A stretch of DNA of 5,367 bases from positions 1-5,367 of the forward strand of contig VEQI01000244.1 of assembly GCA_018883305.1 (NCBI GenBank). Reading direction: 5' to 3'. The notes below the pieces were generated by a model that saw nothing but the letters and a program-made list of their open reading frames with translations, had not been told where the DNA came from and ran no database searches. The position numbers and the translations under genes are program-made. Shown here one piece after another: positions 1 through 5,367 of this stretch; positions within the stretch are counted from its first letter, which is position 1; every line of letters begins with the position of its first letter. Source of the stretch: Limnohabitans sp. (GTDB taxonomy: Bacteria > Pseudomonadota > Gammaproteobacteria > Burkholderiales > Burkholderiaceae_C).

Positions 1-493
1 CTACTACAACGAATACGCGCTGTTGGTGCGCACCATGCAGCAGCAGAAGGTGTCGCCCAAGGCCATCTACTCGGTGCTGGGTGGCGCAGCGTCAAGCTAC
101 AAGTTCGTCAAGGAGTTCCCGGACGCGGCCAACGGCATCATCGACTGCAACCATTGGTTCAACCCCAAGGACAAGCGTTCGGCCGAACTCAAAAAGCGTG
201 TCGAGGCGCAAGGCCAATTCTTCAGCTACGAGGTGTTCATGACCTACACGGCCATGCGTCTGCTGGCCGACAGCATCGAGCGCGCCAAGTCGGCCGATCG
301 TGCGGCCATCATCGATGCGCTGACCAAGAGCACCTTCTCCGATCACATCATGCCTTATGGCGCGACGCAATTCGTCAATGGTCAGAACATGGGCGCGCAA
401 CCGCTGATGACCCAGGTGGTGAAGGGCGACATCAAGGTCATCATCCCGCGTGACTACCGCGAGGTGGAGCCGGTGTTTCCGCTCAAGGGTTGA
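1..493 (+). CDS. Branched-chain amino acid-type ABC transporter substrate-binding protein (3' part)
   Basis: This is the C-terminal part of a periplasmic type I binding protein of the Peripla_BP_6/LivJ-LivK family, which captures ligand and delivers it to the LivHM permease. The frame is open from base 2 to the TGA at 491-493, giving 163 visible residues; the start and signal peptide lie upstream of the window. Family resemblance rests on the helix 'YEVFMTYTAMRLLADSIERA', matching the usual 'YEAYxAxxLLAxAIERAGS' pattern, followed by 'DRAAIIDALTKSTF' and a final beta-strand region ending 'VEPVFPLKG'. The preceding 'GIIDCNHWFNPKD' fits the second ligand-binding lobe. It sits 26 bases before livH, so it is almost certainly the cognate receptor of this importer. 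The ligand cannot be told from this fragment. The family call is strong; a specific livK or livJ symbol would be over-reach. Confidence 0.9.
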   Translation, partial: YYNEYALLVRTMQQQKVSPKAIYSVLGGAASSYKFVKEFPDAANGIIDCNHWFNPKDKRSAELKKRVEAQGQFFSYEVFMTYTAMRLLADSIERAKSADRAAIIDALTKSTFSDHIMPYGATQFVNGQNMGAQPLMTQVVKGDIKVIIPRDYREVEPVFPLKG

Positions 494-502
494 GATGACG
501 AA

Positions 503-513
503 GGTGGGGAGGG
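503..513 (+). promoter_or_regulatory. Ribosome binding site of the livH-type gene
   Basis: A purine-rich stretch in the 26-base gap after the binding-protein stop contains GGAGG at 508-512, seven bases before the ATG at 520. This is a strong Shine-Dalgarno site. It fixes the livH start and is the only dedicated untranslated leader between genes in the window. I see no promoter-like or hairpin sequence in the gap, so livH is probably read from the same transcript as the upstream gene. Confidence 0.75.
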
Positions 514-519
514 ATCCGC

Positions 520-1392
520 ATGTTTGACGCCAGCATCCTGCTGGCCTCGGTGCTCAATGGCATCACGACCGGGGCGGTGTACGCCCTGATCGCGCTGGGG
601 CTGACATTGATTTATGGTGTCTTGCACATCATCAACTTCGCACACGGTGCGGCCTTGATGCTGGCGCTGTATGGCGTGTACTGGCTCAAGGAGTCTTTGG
701 GCCTGGATCCCTACCTGGCGTTTCCCTTGGTGGTGCCCGCCATGTTTGCGCTGGGCTATGGGCTGCAGCGCGTCATCATCAACCGCGCCAGTCATGGCAA
801 GGATGAGAACATTTTGTTGGTGACGCTGGGCCTGTCCATCGTGATGGAAAACCTGGCCCTGCTGTTCTTCAAGTCCGACACCCGCACCATTGACACCGCC
901 TACACCCTGACCACCTGGTCCATCGGCCCAGCCATGATTGCCTTGCCCAAGCTGGTGGCGTTCGTGGGGGCCTTGGTGGTGTCGGCTTTGTTGCTGTTGC
1001 TGGTGCGCGGCACCGACCTGGGTCGAGCGATTCGTGCCGTGGCCCGTGAAAAACAGGGCGCGCGGCTCATGGGCATTGATGTGGAGCATGTCTATGCCAT
1101 GTGCTTTGGCATTGGCTTGGCGTGCCTGGGCGCAGCCGCGTGTTTCCTGCTGCCCGCTTATTACGTCAACCCGTTGGTGGGCAACGGCTTTGTGCTGGTG
1201 GCCTTCACCATTGTGGTGCTGGGGGGGATGGGCAGCTTTGCGGGTGCCTTGCTGGGTGGACTGCTGATTGGCGTGGTGGAGTCGCTGGGCGGCCTGTTCT
1301 GGGGCGAGTCGCTGGGGCAGATTGGCATCTTCCTGATTTTCATTGTGGTGTTGTTGTTGCGTCCGCAGGGGCTGTTTGGAGCGCGGACATGA
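520..1392 (+). CDS. livH: LivH-type branched-chain amino acid ABC permease
   Basis: Inner-membrane permease of a HAAT-family ABC importer, pairing with LivM to form the channel. It has 290 residues, the usual LivH length, and is strongly hydrophobic with roughly eight membrane segments. Family hallmarks are all present: N13-G14 leading into 'YALIALGLTLIYGV' and 'INFAHG' (residues about 21-43); the cytoplasmic coupling-loop segment 'GRAIRAVAREKQGARLMGID' (168-187) that contacts the ATPases; 'VVLGGMGSFAGALLGG' (from residue 232); and the terminal 'RPQGLFG' (281-287). The ATG at 520 is preceded by a good GGAGG at seven bases. The last four bases (ATGA) are shared with livM, so translation is probably coupled. 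A run of seven G (1221-1227) lies within the 232-240 motif without breaking the frame. The call to family is secure; the substrate is unknown. Confidence 0.96.
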   Translation: MFDASILLASVLNGITTGAVYALIALGLTLIYGVLHIINFAHGAALMLALYGVYWLKESLGLDPYLAFPLVVPAMFALGYGLQRVIINRASHGKDENILLVTLGLSIVMENLALLFFKSDTRTIDTAYTLTTWSIGPAMIALPKLVAFVGALVVSALLLLLVRGTDLGRAIRAVAREKQGARLMGIDVEHVYAMCFGIGLACLGAAACFLLPAYYVNPLVGNGFVLVAFTIVVLGGMGSFAGALLGGLLIGVVESLGGLFWGESLGQIGIFLIFIVVLLLRPQGLFGART

Positions 1393-2360
1393 AAGATTTG
1401 CGCGCGATTGTGCTCTTTGCACTCGTGGTGATGCTGGTGCCCGCCCTCAGTGCTTCCGGCGTGATGTTGAACTTCGTCATGACCGCGCTCTATGCCTGTC
1501 TGCTGGCCCAGGCCTGGAATATTCTGGGCGGCTTTGGGGGGCAGTTCTCGTTTGGCCATGCGCTGTTTTTTGGCACGGGCGCTTATGCCCAGGCCATCTT
1601 GCAACTCGATGCGCATCTCAACGCCTGGCTGGCCCTGCCGCTGGCCTGTGCCACGGGCGCGCTGGTGGGCGCGGGTGTGGGCGCCATCTCGTTCCGTTAC
1701 GGGCTCAAGGGCTCGTACTTTGCGCTGGTGACGTTGGCCTTTGCCGAGGTGTTTCGGATTGTGGCCTTGTCGGTGCCGTTCACGGGCGCTGGCGTGGGGT
1801 TGATGCTGCCGCTGCAGTCCTCGGGTGGCGCCATGCAGTTTGAAAGCCGTGCTGGGTTTGTGTGGCTCATGCTGGCTTTGGTCACGGCTGGCTTGTTGCT
1901 CACGGCCTGGTTGCGTCACTCACGTTTTGGCGCCTACCTGCAAGCCGTGCGCGACAACGAGGATGCGGCGCGTGCCGTGGGCGTGAACCCGTTGCGCGTG
2001 AAGTTGCTGGCCACGGTGATGTCCGCCGCACTCATGAGCGCGGGGGGCGCCATGTATGTGCAGATCTTTCAATACATTGATCCGGGCATTGCCTACGGGC
2101 CACACACTTCGGTGGAGGCCTTGGTGGGTGCCATCGTAGGAGGCATGGGCACGCTGTGGGGGCCTGTGGTGGGCGCGCTGGCGCTACATATTCTGGCGGA
2201 CCTCACGCGCAACTTGTTTGGACAGTTGCCGGGCATCAACATGGTGATCTACGGTAGCGTGCTGATTTTGATTGTGATGTTCCTGCCGCGTGGCATCGCG
2301 GGCAGTGCGGTGTCGGTGCGCACGCTGTGGTTGCGCACGTCCGAACGGAGGGACACATGA
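1389..2360 (+). CDS. livM: LivM-type branched-chain amino acid ABC permease
   Basis: Second membrane subunit of the importer. It has 323 residues, typical of betaproteobacterial LivM and shorter than the N-terminally extended E. coli form. Motifs: 'AWNILGGFGGQFSFGHA' (residues 42-58), the classic LivM signature; 'YGLKGSYFALVTLAFAE' in the middle of the membrane domain; the coupling helix 'FGAYLQAVRDNEDAARAVGV' (180-199); 'VEALVGAIVGGMGTLWGP' (242-259); and the C-terminal 'FLPRGIAG' (298-305) followed by a short polar tail. The start is the ATG at 1389 inside the livH stop (ATGA overlap), with GGAG at 1378-1381 seven bases before it. The same frame is open for some 290 bases further upstream inside livH, but that stretch translates to unrelated low-quality sequence and should not be included. 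Product assignment is secure. Confidence 0.96.
   Translation: MKDLRAIVLFALVVMLVPALSASGVMLNFVMTALYACLLAQAWNILGGFGGQFSFGHALFFGTGAYAQAILQLDAHLNAWLALPLACATGALVGAGVGAISFRYGLKGSYFALVTLAFAEVFRIVALSVPFTGAGVGLMLPLQSSGGAMQFESRAGFVWLMLALVTAGLLLTAWLRHSRFGAYLQAVRDNEDAARAVGVNPLRVKLLATVMSAALMSAGGAMYVQIFQYIDPGIAYGPHTSVEALVGAIVGGMGTLWGPVVGALALHILADLTRNLFGQLPGINMVIYGSVLILIVMFLPRGIAGSAVSVRTLWLRTSERRDT
2347..2351 (+). promoter_or_regulatory. Ribosome binding site deciding the livG start
   Basis: GGAGG lies inside the last codons of livM, five bases before the ATG at 2357. It decides between that ATG and an in-frame GTG at 2327, which would add ten residues. Family alignment ('LLEVVGLSKAFGG' close to the N-terminus) also favours the ATG. 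Confidence 0.7.
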
Positions 2361-3109
2361 CGGCCTTGCTGGAAGTGGTGGGTCTGTCCAAGGCCTTCGG
2401 GGGACTGCGTGCGGTACAGGACGTGAGCCTTCAAGTGCCGGCAGGGAGTTTGACAGCGCTCATCGGCCCCAACGGGGCGGGCAAGACCACGCTGTTCGCG
2501 TTGATGTCGGGTTTTTTGCGGCCGGATCAGGGCCGAGTCCTGTTGGCGGGGCAAGACATCACGGGGCAGGCGCCACACATCAATGCCGCGCTGGGTCTCA
2601 CACGCACGTTCCAGATCGTGCAGCCGTTTGCAGCGCAGACCGTGCGAGAAAACATCGCGGTGGGTGCGCATTTGCACCTGCGCCACCGCCACCAGGCGCT
2701 GGCTCGTGCGGAAGAGGTGGCACATCAGGTGGGTCTGGATTCACAACTCGACAAACCTGCCAGTGACCTGACCGTGGCGGGCCGTAAGCGTTTGGAGATG
2801 GCCCGAGCACTGGCCACACGGCCACGCCTGTTGCTACTGGACGAAGTGCTGGCCGGACTGAATCCACAGGAAATCAACGAGATGATTCCAGTGGTACAGG
2901 GCCTGGTGACGCAGGGCGTGACCGTGCTCATGATCGAGCACGTGATGCAGGCCGTGATGCACCTGGCCCAGCAGGTCTGGGTGCTGGCCCAGGGACAATT
3001 GATTGCGTACGGCACCCCCACCGAAGTCACGCAAGACGAACGTGTCATTGAGGCCTACCTGGGCCATGGCACCGCTGCTCGCTTGAAAGCACAGCGAGGT
3101 GCCGCATGA
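2357..3109 (+). CDS. livG: LivG-type ABC transporter ATP-binding protein
   Basis: Cytoplasmic ATPase subunit powering LivHM; 250 residues, normal for LivG. Walker A 'GPNGAGKTT' (37-45); Q-loop in 'RTFQ' (Q86), the typical LivG 'TRTFQ' context; Walker B 'LLLLDE' (158-163) with catalytic E163; D-loop region 'AGLNPQE'; H-loop 'IEH' (H195). The signature position is unusual: 'LTVAGRKRLEMARAL' (138 onward) replaces the LSGGQ-like motif, and the residue after the Walker B glutamate is Val (164) rather than Pro. I recall similar variants in betaproteobacterial LivG-like proteins, so this is probably a subfamily trait rather than damage; the reading frame is intact. The start ATG overlaps the livM stop by ATGA and has GGAGG at five bases. 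The gene ends in an ATGA overlap with livF. Confidence 0.95.
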   Translation: MTALLEVVGLSKAFGGLRAVQDVSLQVPAGSLTALIGPNGAGKTTLFALMSGFLRPDQGRVLLAGQDITGQAPHINAALGLTRTFQIVQPFAAQTVRENIAVGAHLHLRHRHQALARAEEVAHQVGLDSQLDKPASDLTVAGRKRLEMARALATRPRLLLLDEVLAGLNPQEINEMIPVVQGLVTQGVTVLMIEHVMQAVMHLAQQVWVLAQGQLIAYGTPTEVTQDERVIEAYLGHGTAARLKAQRGAA

Positions 3110-3819
3110 GTGAAACTTTGCTGCAAGTGCAAGACGTTCACGCGGGCTATGGCCGCATGGAGGTGTTGCGCGGTGTCAGCCTGCAGGTGCAAGCGGGCGA
3201 GATGGTGGCCCTGCTGGGCAGCAACGGTGCGGGCAAAACCACACTCAACACCGTGATGTGTGGGCTGCTGCCCTTGCGTTCAGGCCAGGTGTGCTTTGAT
3301 GGTCAAGACCTCACCGGGCAACACTATCGCCGCGTGGTGGAGGCGGGGCTCATCCTGGTGCCGGAAGGGCGCAAGATTTTCCCCAACCTGGATATCCGCG
3401 AGAACCTGCTACTGGGCGCTTACGCCCGCGCCCGTGATCATCGTCCTGCCAATTTGGAGCGGGTGTTCGAGTTGTTCCCCCGTTTGCGTGAACGCAGCCA
3501 ACAACTGGCTGGCACGCTCAGCGGTGGCGAACAGCAGATGCTGGCCATTGGACGCGGCTTGATGGCCGAGCCCCGCTTGCTGATTCTGGATGAACCATCA
3601 CTGGGCTTGTCGCCGTTGTTGGTGGAAGAAATGTTCGCCCTCATTGCACGCCTGCGTGAGCAAGGCCTGGCGGTGCTGCTGGTGGAACAAAACGTGGGTC
3701 AATCACTGGACATTGCCGACCGGGCCTATGTGCTGGAGAACGGTGCCGTCCGGTTTGAGGGCAAGCCGGCGGACTTGCTGGCCAGTGACGAGCTGCGTCG
3801 GGCCTATTTGGGAATGTGA
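3106..3819 (+). CDS. livF: LivF-type ABC transporter ATP-binding protein
   Basis: Second cytoplasmic ATPase of the importer, expected to form a heterodimer with LivG; 237 residues, the usual LivF length. Walker A 'GSNGAGKTT' (38-46); the LivF-specific Q-loop context 'LVPEGRKIFPNLDIRENL' (E87 where other ABC proteins have Gln); canonical signature 'LSGGEQQMLAIGRGL' (138 onward); Walker B 'LLILDE' (158-163, E163) followed by 'PSLGLSP'; and 'LLVEQN' with Gln195 at the H-loop position, also normal for LivF. The C-terminal 'DIADRAYVLENG' is another LivF hallmark. The start is the ATG at 3106 in the ATGA overlap with livG, with GAGGT at 3096-3100 five bases before it. It is followed almost immediately by the Bug-family gene. 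Confidence 0.96.
   Translation: MSETLLQVQDVHAGYGRMEVLRGVSLQVQAGEMVALLGSNGAGKTTLNTVMCGLLPLRSGQVCFDGQDLTGQHYRRVVEAGLILVPEGRKIFPNLDIRENLLLGAYARARDHRPANLERVFELFPRLRERSQQLAGTLSGGEQQMLAIGRGLMAEPRLLILDEPSLGLSPLLVEEMFALIARLREQGLAVLLVEQNVGQSLDIADRAYVLENGAVRFEGKPADLLASDELRRAYLGM
3810..3813 (+). promoter_or_regulatory. Weak ribosome binding site deciding the Bug gene start
   Basis: GGGA at the end of livF lies eight bases before the ATG at 3822 but only two bases before the GTG at 3816. The spacing therefore favours the ATG, although the site is weak. Translation probably depends on ribosomes finishing livF, whose stop is two bases upstream of the ATG. Confidence 0.45.
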
Positions 3820-3821
3820 GT

Positions 3822-4787
3822 ATGTGGAATCGACGTCGCTTGATTCAGACGGGCATGGCCGCAGGGATGCTGGCACAGGCCCCGGCCTTGCTGGCGCAAG
3901 CGAATGCGCCTCTTCGCATCCTGGTGGGCGCCACCTCTGGCGGCACCACCGACACCATGGCGCGCATCGTGTCACCCGTGTTGAGCGCCGCCCTGGGGCG
4001 CGCTGTGGTGGTGGACAACCGCCCTGGCGCAGCCGGCAACCTGGCGGCCGAGGCCGTGGCTCGCGCCGCACCGGATGGCAACACCTTGCTGATGAGCTAC
4101 ACCAGCCACGCCATCAATGCCTCCCTGTATCCGCAACTGCCTTTTGATCCGGTGCGTGACTTCACGCCGCTGGCCCTGGTGGCCAGCTCGCCCTCTATTC
4201 TGGTGGCCCATCCGCGTGTGCCGGTGAAAAATGTGGCCGAGCTGGTGACTCTGGCACGGCAACAGCCGGGGCGGCTGAATTTCGCGATTGGCGGGCTGGG
4301 GTCCTCCCTGCACCTGGCGGGGGATGCCTTCAAGATGAAGGCCAAGGTGTTCATCGTCAACATTCCCTATCGCGGCACCGCCCCCGCCTTGCAAGACGTG
4401 TTGGCCGGGCAAGTGGAATTGATGTTTGCCGCCGTGGGCAATGTGCAGGCGCATATCCGTGCAGGCAAGTTGCGCGCCCTGGGCGTGACCAGTCCCAAGC
4501 GTTTGCCGATGTTCCCGGATGTGCCGGCTATTGCAGAAACCTTGCCGGGCTATGAGTCGAGCGCCTGGTTTGGTTTGTTTGGCCCGGCGCGCATGCCCGC
4601 TGACATCACCCAGCGACTGGCCGAGGCCTTGCGCGTGGGGCTGCAATCGCCCGAGGTGCGTCGTCGCATCGAGCAAGAGGGGGCGCAACCCATGCATCAA
4701 TCTCCCGAGGAATTTGCCCGTTTTGTGCAAGCGGAAATTGTGCGCTGGCGCGAGGTGGTGGTCTATTCAGGAGCCAAACCGGAATGA
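3822..4787 (+). CDS. Bug/TctC-family periplasmic solute-binding protein with Tat-like leader
   Basis: Periplasmic receptor of the Bug (tripartite tricarboxylate receptor, TctC) family, whose characterised members bind carboxylates or small polar organic acids. It has 321 residues, the usual length. The leader begins 'MWNRRRLIQTG', a twin-arginine-like motif (RRxLIQ), followed by a weakly hydrophobic Ala-rich stretch and a probable signal peptidase site after 'LLAQA' (residue 27); there is no lipobox. Mature-domain hallmarks: 'SGGTTDTMAR' (39-48), the ligand-loop pattern GGxxDxxAR; 'VVDNRPGAAGN' (63-73); 'PDGNTLL' (84-90); 'GSSLHLAGDAFK'; 'IPYRGTAPALQDVLAGQVELMF'-type segment split across the second domain; 'AGKLRALGVTS'; and 'FPDVPAIAE'. 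An alternative GTG start at 3816 adds two residues and overlaps livF. No TctA or TctB membrane partner is in the window. The ligand is unknown; proximity to a hydro-lyase hints at a hydroxy- or unsaturated carboxylate. Confidence 0.93.
   Translation: MWNRRRLIQTGMAAGMLAQAPALLAQANAPLRILVGATSGGTTDTMARIVSPVLSAALGRAVVVDNRPGAAGNLAAEAVARAAPDGNTLLMSYTSHAINASLYPQLPFDPVRDFTPLALVASSPSILVAHPRVPVKNVAELVTLARQQPGRLNFAIGGLGSSLHLAGDAFKMKAKVFIVNIPYRGTAPALQDVLAGQVELMFAAVGNVQAHIRAGKLRALGVTSPKRLPMFPDVPAIAETLPGYESSAWFGLFGPARMPADITQRLAEALRVGLQSPEVRRRIEQEGAQPMHQSPEEFARFVQAEIVRWREVVVYSGAKPE
4769..4773 (+). promoter_or_regulatory. Ribosome binding site of the LeuC-like gene
   Basis: AGGAG lies within the last codons of the Bug gene, ten bases before the ATG at 4784. 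The spacing is a little long but plausible. A nearer GGA at 4781-4783 directly abuts the start and is too close to act. Together with the ATGA overlap, this supports coupled translation of the two genes. Confidence 0.5.
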
Positions 4788-5367
4788 GCGCGCCTCAAAC
4801 ACTGGCCCAAAAACTCATTGCACGTGCGGCCAAGCGTGCGCAGGTGCAGGTGGGCGAGGTCGTCACCTGTGACGTGGATCTGGCGATGTTCCATGACTCC
4901 TCTGGCCCGCGCCGGCTCAAGCCCATGCTGGACGAGTTGGGCGCGCAGATCTGGGACCCGCGCAAGGTGGTGCTGGTGATGGACCACTATGTGCCTGAAC
5001 AAGATGAAGACTCGCGTCGCATTGTGCGGTTGGCGCGTGACACGGCCAAGGCCTGGCGTCTGCCGCATGTGATCGATGCCGAGGGCGTGTGCCATGTGGT
5101 GCTGCCTGAGCGCGGACACCTGAGCCCCGGCATGTTGTGCGTGGGTGGAGACTCTCACTCTCCCACGGGCGGTGCGTTTGGTGCCTACATGTTCGGCATT
5201 GGCGCCACCGAGATGCTGGGCGTGGTGGTGACCGGCCAGATCTGGGTGCAGGTGCCACGCACCTTGCGCATGCAGTGGCAAGGCCAGCTCACACCGGGTG
5301 TGGGCGCCAAGGACATGATGCTGCACATGATTGGCCGCTTTGGCATGAACGGTGGTGACTACCAGGC
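4784..5367 (+). CDS. LeuC/homoaconitase-family hydro-lyase large subunit (5' part)
   Basis: N-terminal 194 residues of an aconitase-superfamily large subunit, an iron-sulfur hydro-lyase family that isomerises or hydrates hydroxy-acids such as isopropylmalate or homocitrate. The frame is open to the window edge. Motifs: 'GEVVTCDVDLAMFHDSSGP' (24-42), resembling the 'D-x-x-(M/H)-x-H-D-x-x-(G/S)-P' region; 'VVLVMDHYVPEQD' (62-74) with the conserved Asp-His; 'GVCHVVLPERG', where LeuC proteins have 'GI-H-V-PE-G'; and 'GGDSHSPTGGAFGA' (121-134) followed by 'FGIGATEM' (137-144), equal to the family's GDSHT..GAFGA..FGIG(T/S)(S/T)E block. The three cluster-binding cysteines expected further on are outside the window. 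The style ('DLAMFHDSSGP', 'DPRKVVLVMDHYVP') is closer to the short LeuC2/homoaconitase type than to E. coli LeuC. The start ATG overlaps the Bug stop (ATGA). The substrate cannot be assigned; an operon with transporters argues for a catabolic paralogue rather than leucine synthesis. Confidence 0.88.
   Translation, partial: MSAPQTLAQKLIARAAKRAQVQVGEVVTCDVDLAMFHDSSGPRRLKPMLDELGAQIWDPRKVVLVMDHYVPEQDEDSRRIVRLARDTAKAWRLPHVIDAEGVCHVVLPERGHLSPGMLCVGGDSHSPTGGAFGAYMFGIGATEMLGVVVTGQIWVQVPRTLRMQWQGQLTPGVGAKDMMLHMIGRFGMNGGDYQ

Noticed and set aside
494..519. Possible terminator or promoter between the binding-protein gene and livH
   Set aside because: The 26-base gap has no inverted repeat or T-run and no convincing -10/-35 pair. 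It is accounted for by the ribosome binding site.
1101..1388. Upstream extension of livM in frame, with a run of seven G at 1221-1227 that might allow a -1 slip from livH into the livM frame
   Set aside because: The extension translates to unrelated Cys/Trp/Gly-rich sequence. A slip would delete the conserved LivH C-terminus including RPQGLFG, and no slippery heptamer with a downstream structure is evident. The livM ATG has its own GGAG.
454..1422. Long antisense open frame (322 codons) opposite the livH-type gene
   Set aside because: Its translation is rich in His, Gln and Arg with no membrane or domain pattern, as expected for the complement of a high-GC gene with strong third-position bias. 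The opposite strand carries an unmistakable permease.
1161..1919. Antisense open frame (252 codons) across the livH/livM junction
   Set aside because: Same shadow composition, and it spans two coding genes with clear family motifs. No credible ribosome binding site was noted.
2327..2356. Alternative GTG start for livG ten codons upstream
   Set aside because: The ATG at 2357 has GGAGG at five bases and matches the family's N-terminus. The extension has no family resemblance.
2357..3109. LivG as a pseudogene because its ABC signature is altered
   Set aside because: The frame is intact, Walker A, Q-loop, Walker B glutamate and H-loop histidine are all present, and the surrounding residues (KRLEMARAL) remain family-like, pointing to a subfamily variant rather than decay.
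3972..4730. Antisense open frame (252 codons) opposite the Bug gene
   Set aside because: Low-complexity His/Gln/Gly/Arg composition, no recognisable motif, and complete overlap with a well-supported gene.

Overview
This is a dense, single-strand piece of a bacterial catabolic/uptake operon. The high G+C content, the codon choice (many GTG, CTG and GCC), and a Liv-type ABC cassette next to a Bug-family periplasmic receptor suggest a betaproteobacterium, most likely Burkholderiales (Comamonadaceae-like). This assignment is inferred from protein style only; there is no rRNA or other marker gene in the window.

Layout, all on the + strand: (1) the C-terminal 163 residues of a branched-chain-amino-acid-type ABC substrate-binding protein (1-493); (2) livH-type permease (520-1392); (3) livM-type permease (1389-2360); (4) livG-type ATPase (2357-3109); (5) livF-type ATPase (3106-3819); (6) a complete Bug/TctC-family periplasmic receptor with a twin-arginine-like leader (3822-4787); (7) the N-terminal 194 residues of an aconitase-superfamily hydro-lyase large subunit of the LeuC/homoaconitase type (4784 to window end). 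The only untranslated gap is 26 bases (494-519), occupied by the livH ribosome binding site. The other junctions overlap by 4 bases or are 2 bases apart. No stretch longer than 300 bases lacks a gene. I see no promoter, terminator, tRNA/rRNA, insertion sequence, CRISPR array or obvious repeat. The transcript probably begins upstream and continues past the right edge, where a LeuD-like small subunit would be expected.

How the parts fit: the binding protein, LivH/LivM and LivG/LivF form a complete HAAT-family ABC importer. The ligand could be a branched-chain amino acid, but homologues of this family also carry amides, urea and aromatic or other organic acids, so the substrate is open. The Bug protein is a second periplasmic receptor from an unrelated family, typically for carboxylates. 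The LeuC-like protein would (de)hydrate a 2- or 3-hydroxy-carboxylate. Together this reads as uptake plus first-step metabolism of an organic acid rather than housekeeping leucine synthesis or transport. That reading is inference. The most notable points are the mix of two receptor classes with a hydro-lyase in one translationally coupled string, and an ATPase pair whose motifs predict one canonical and one degenerate ATP site.
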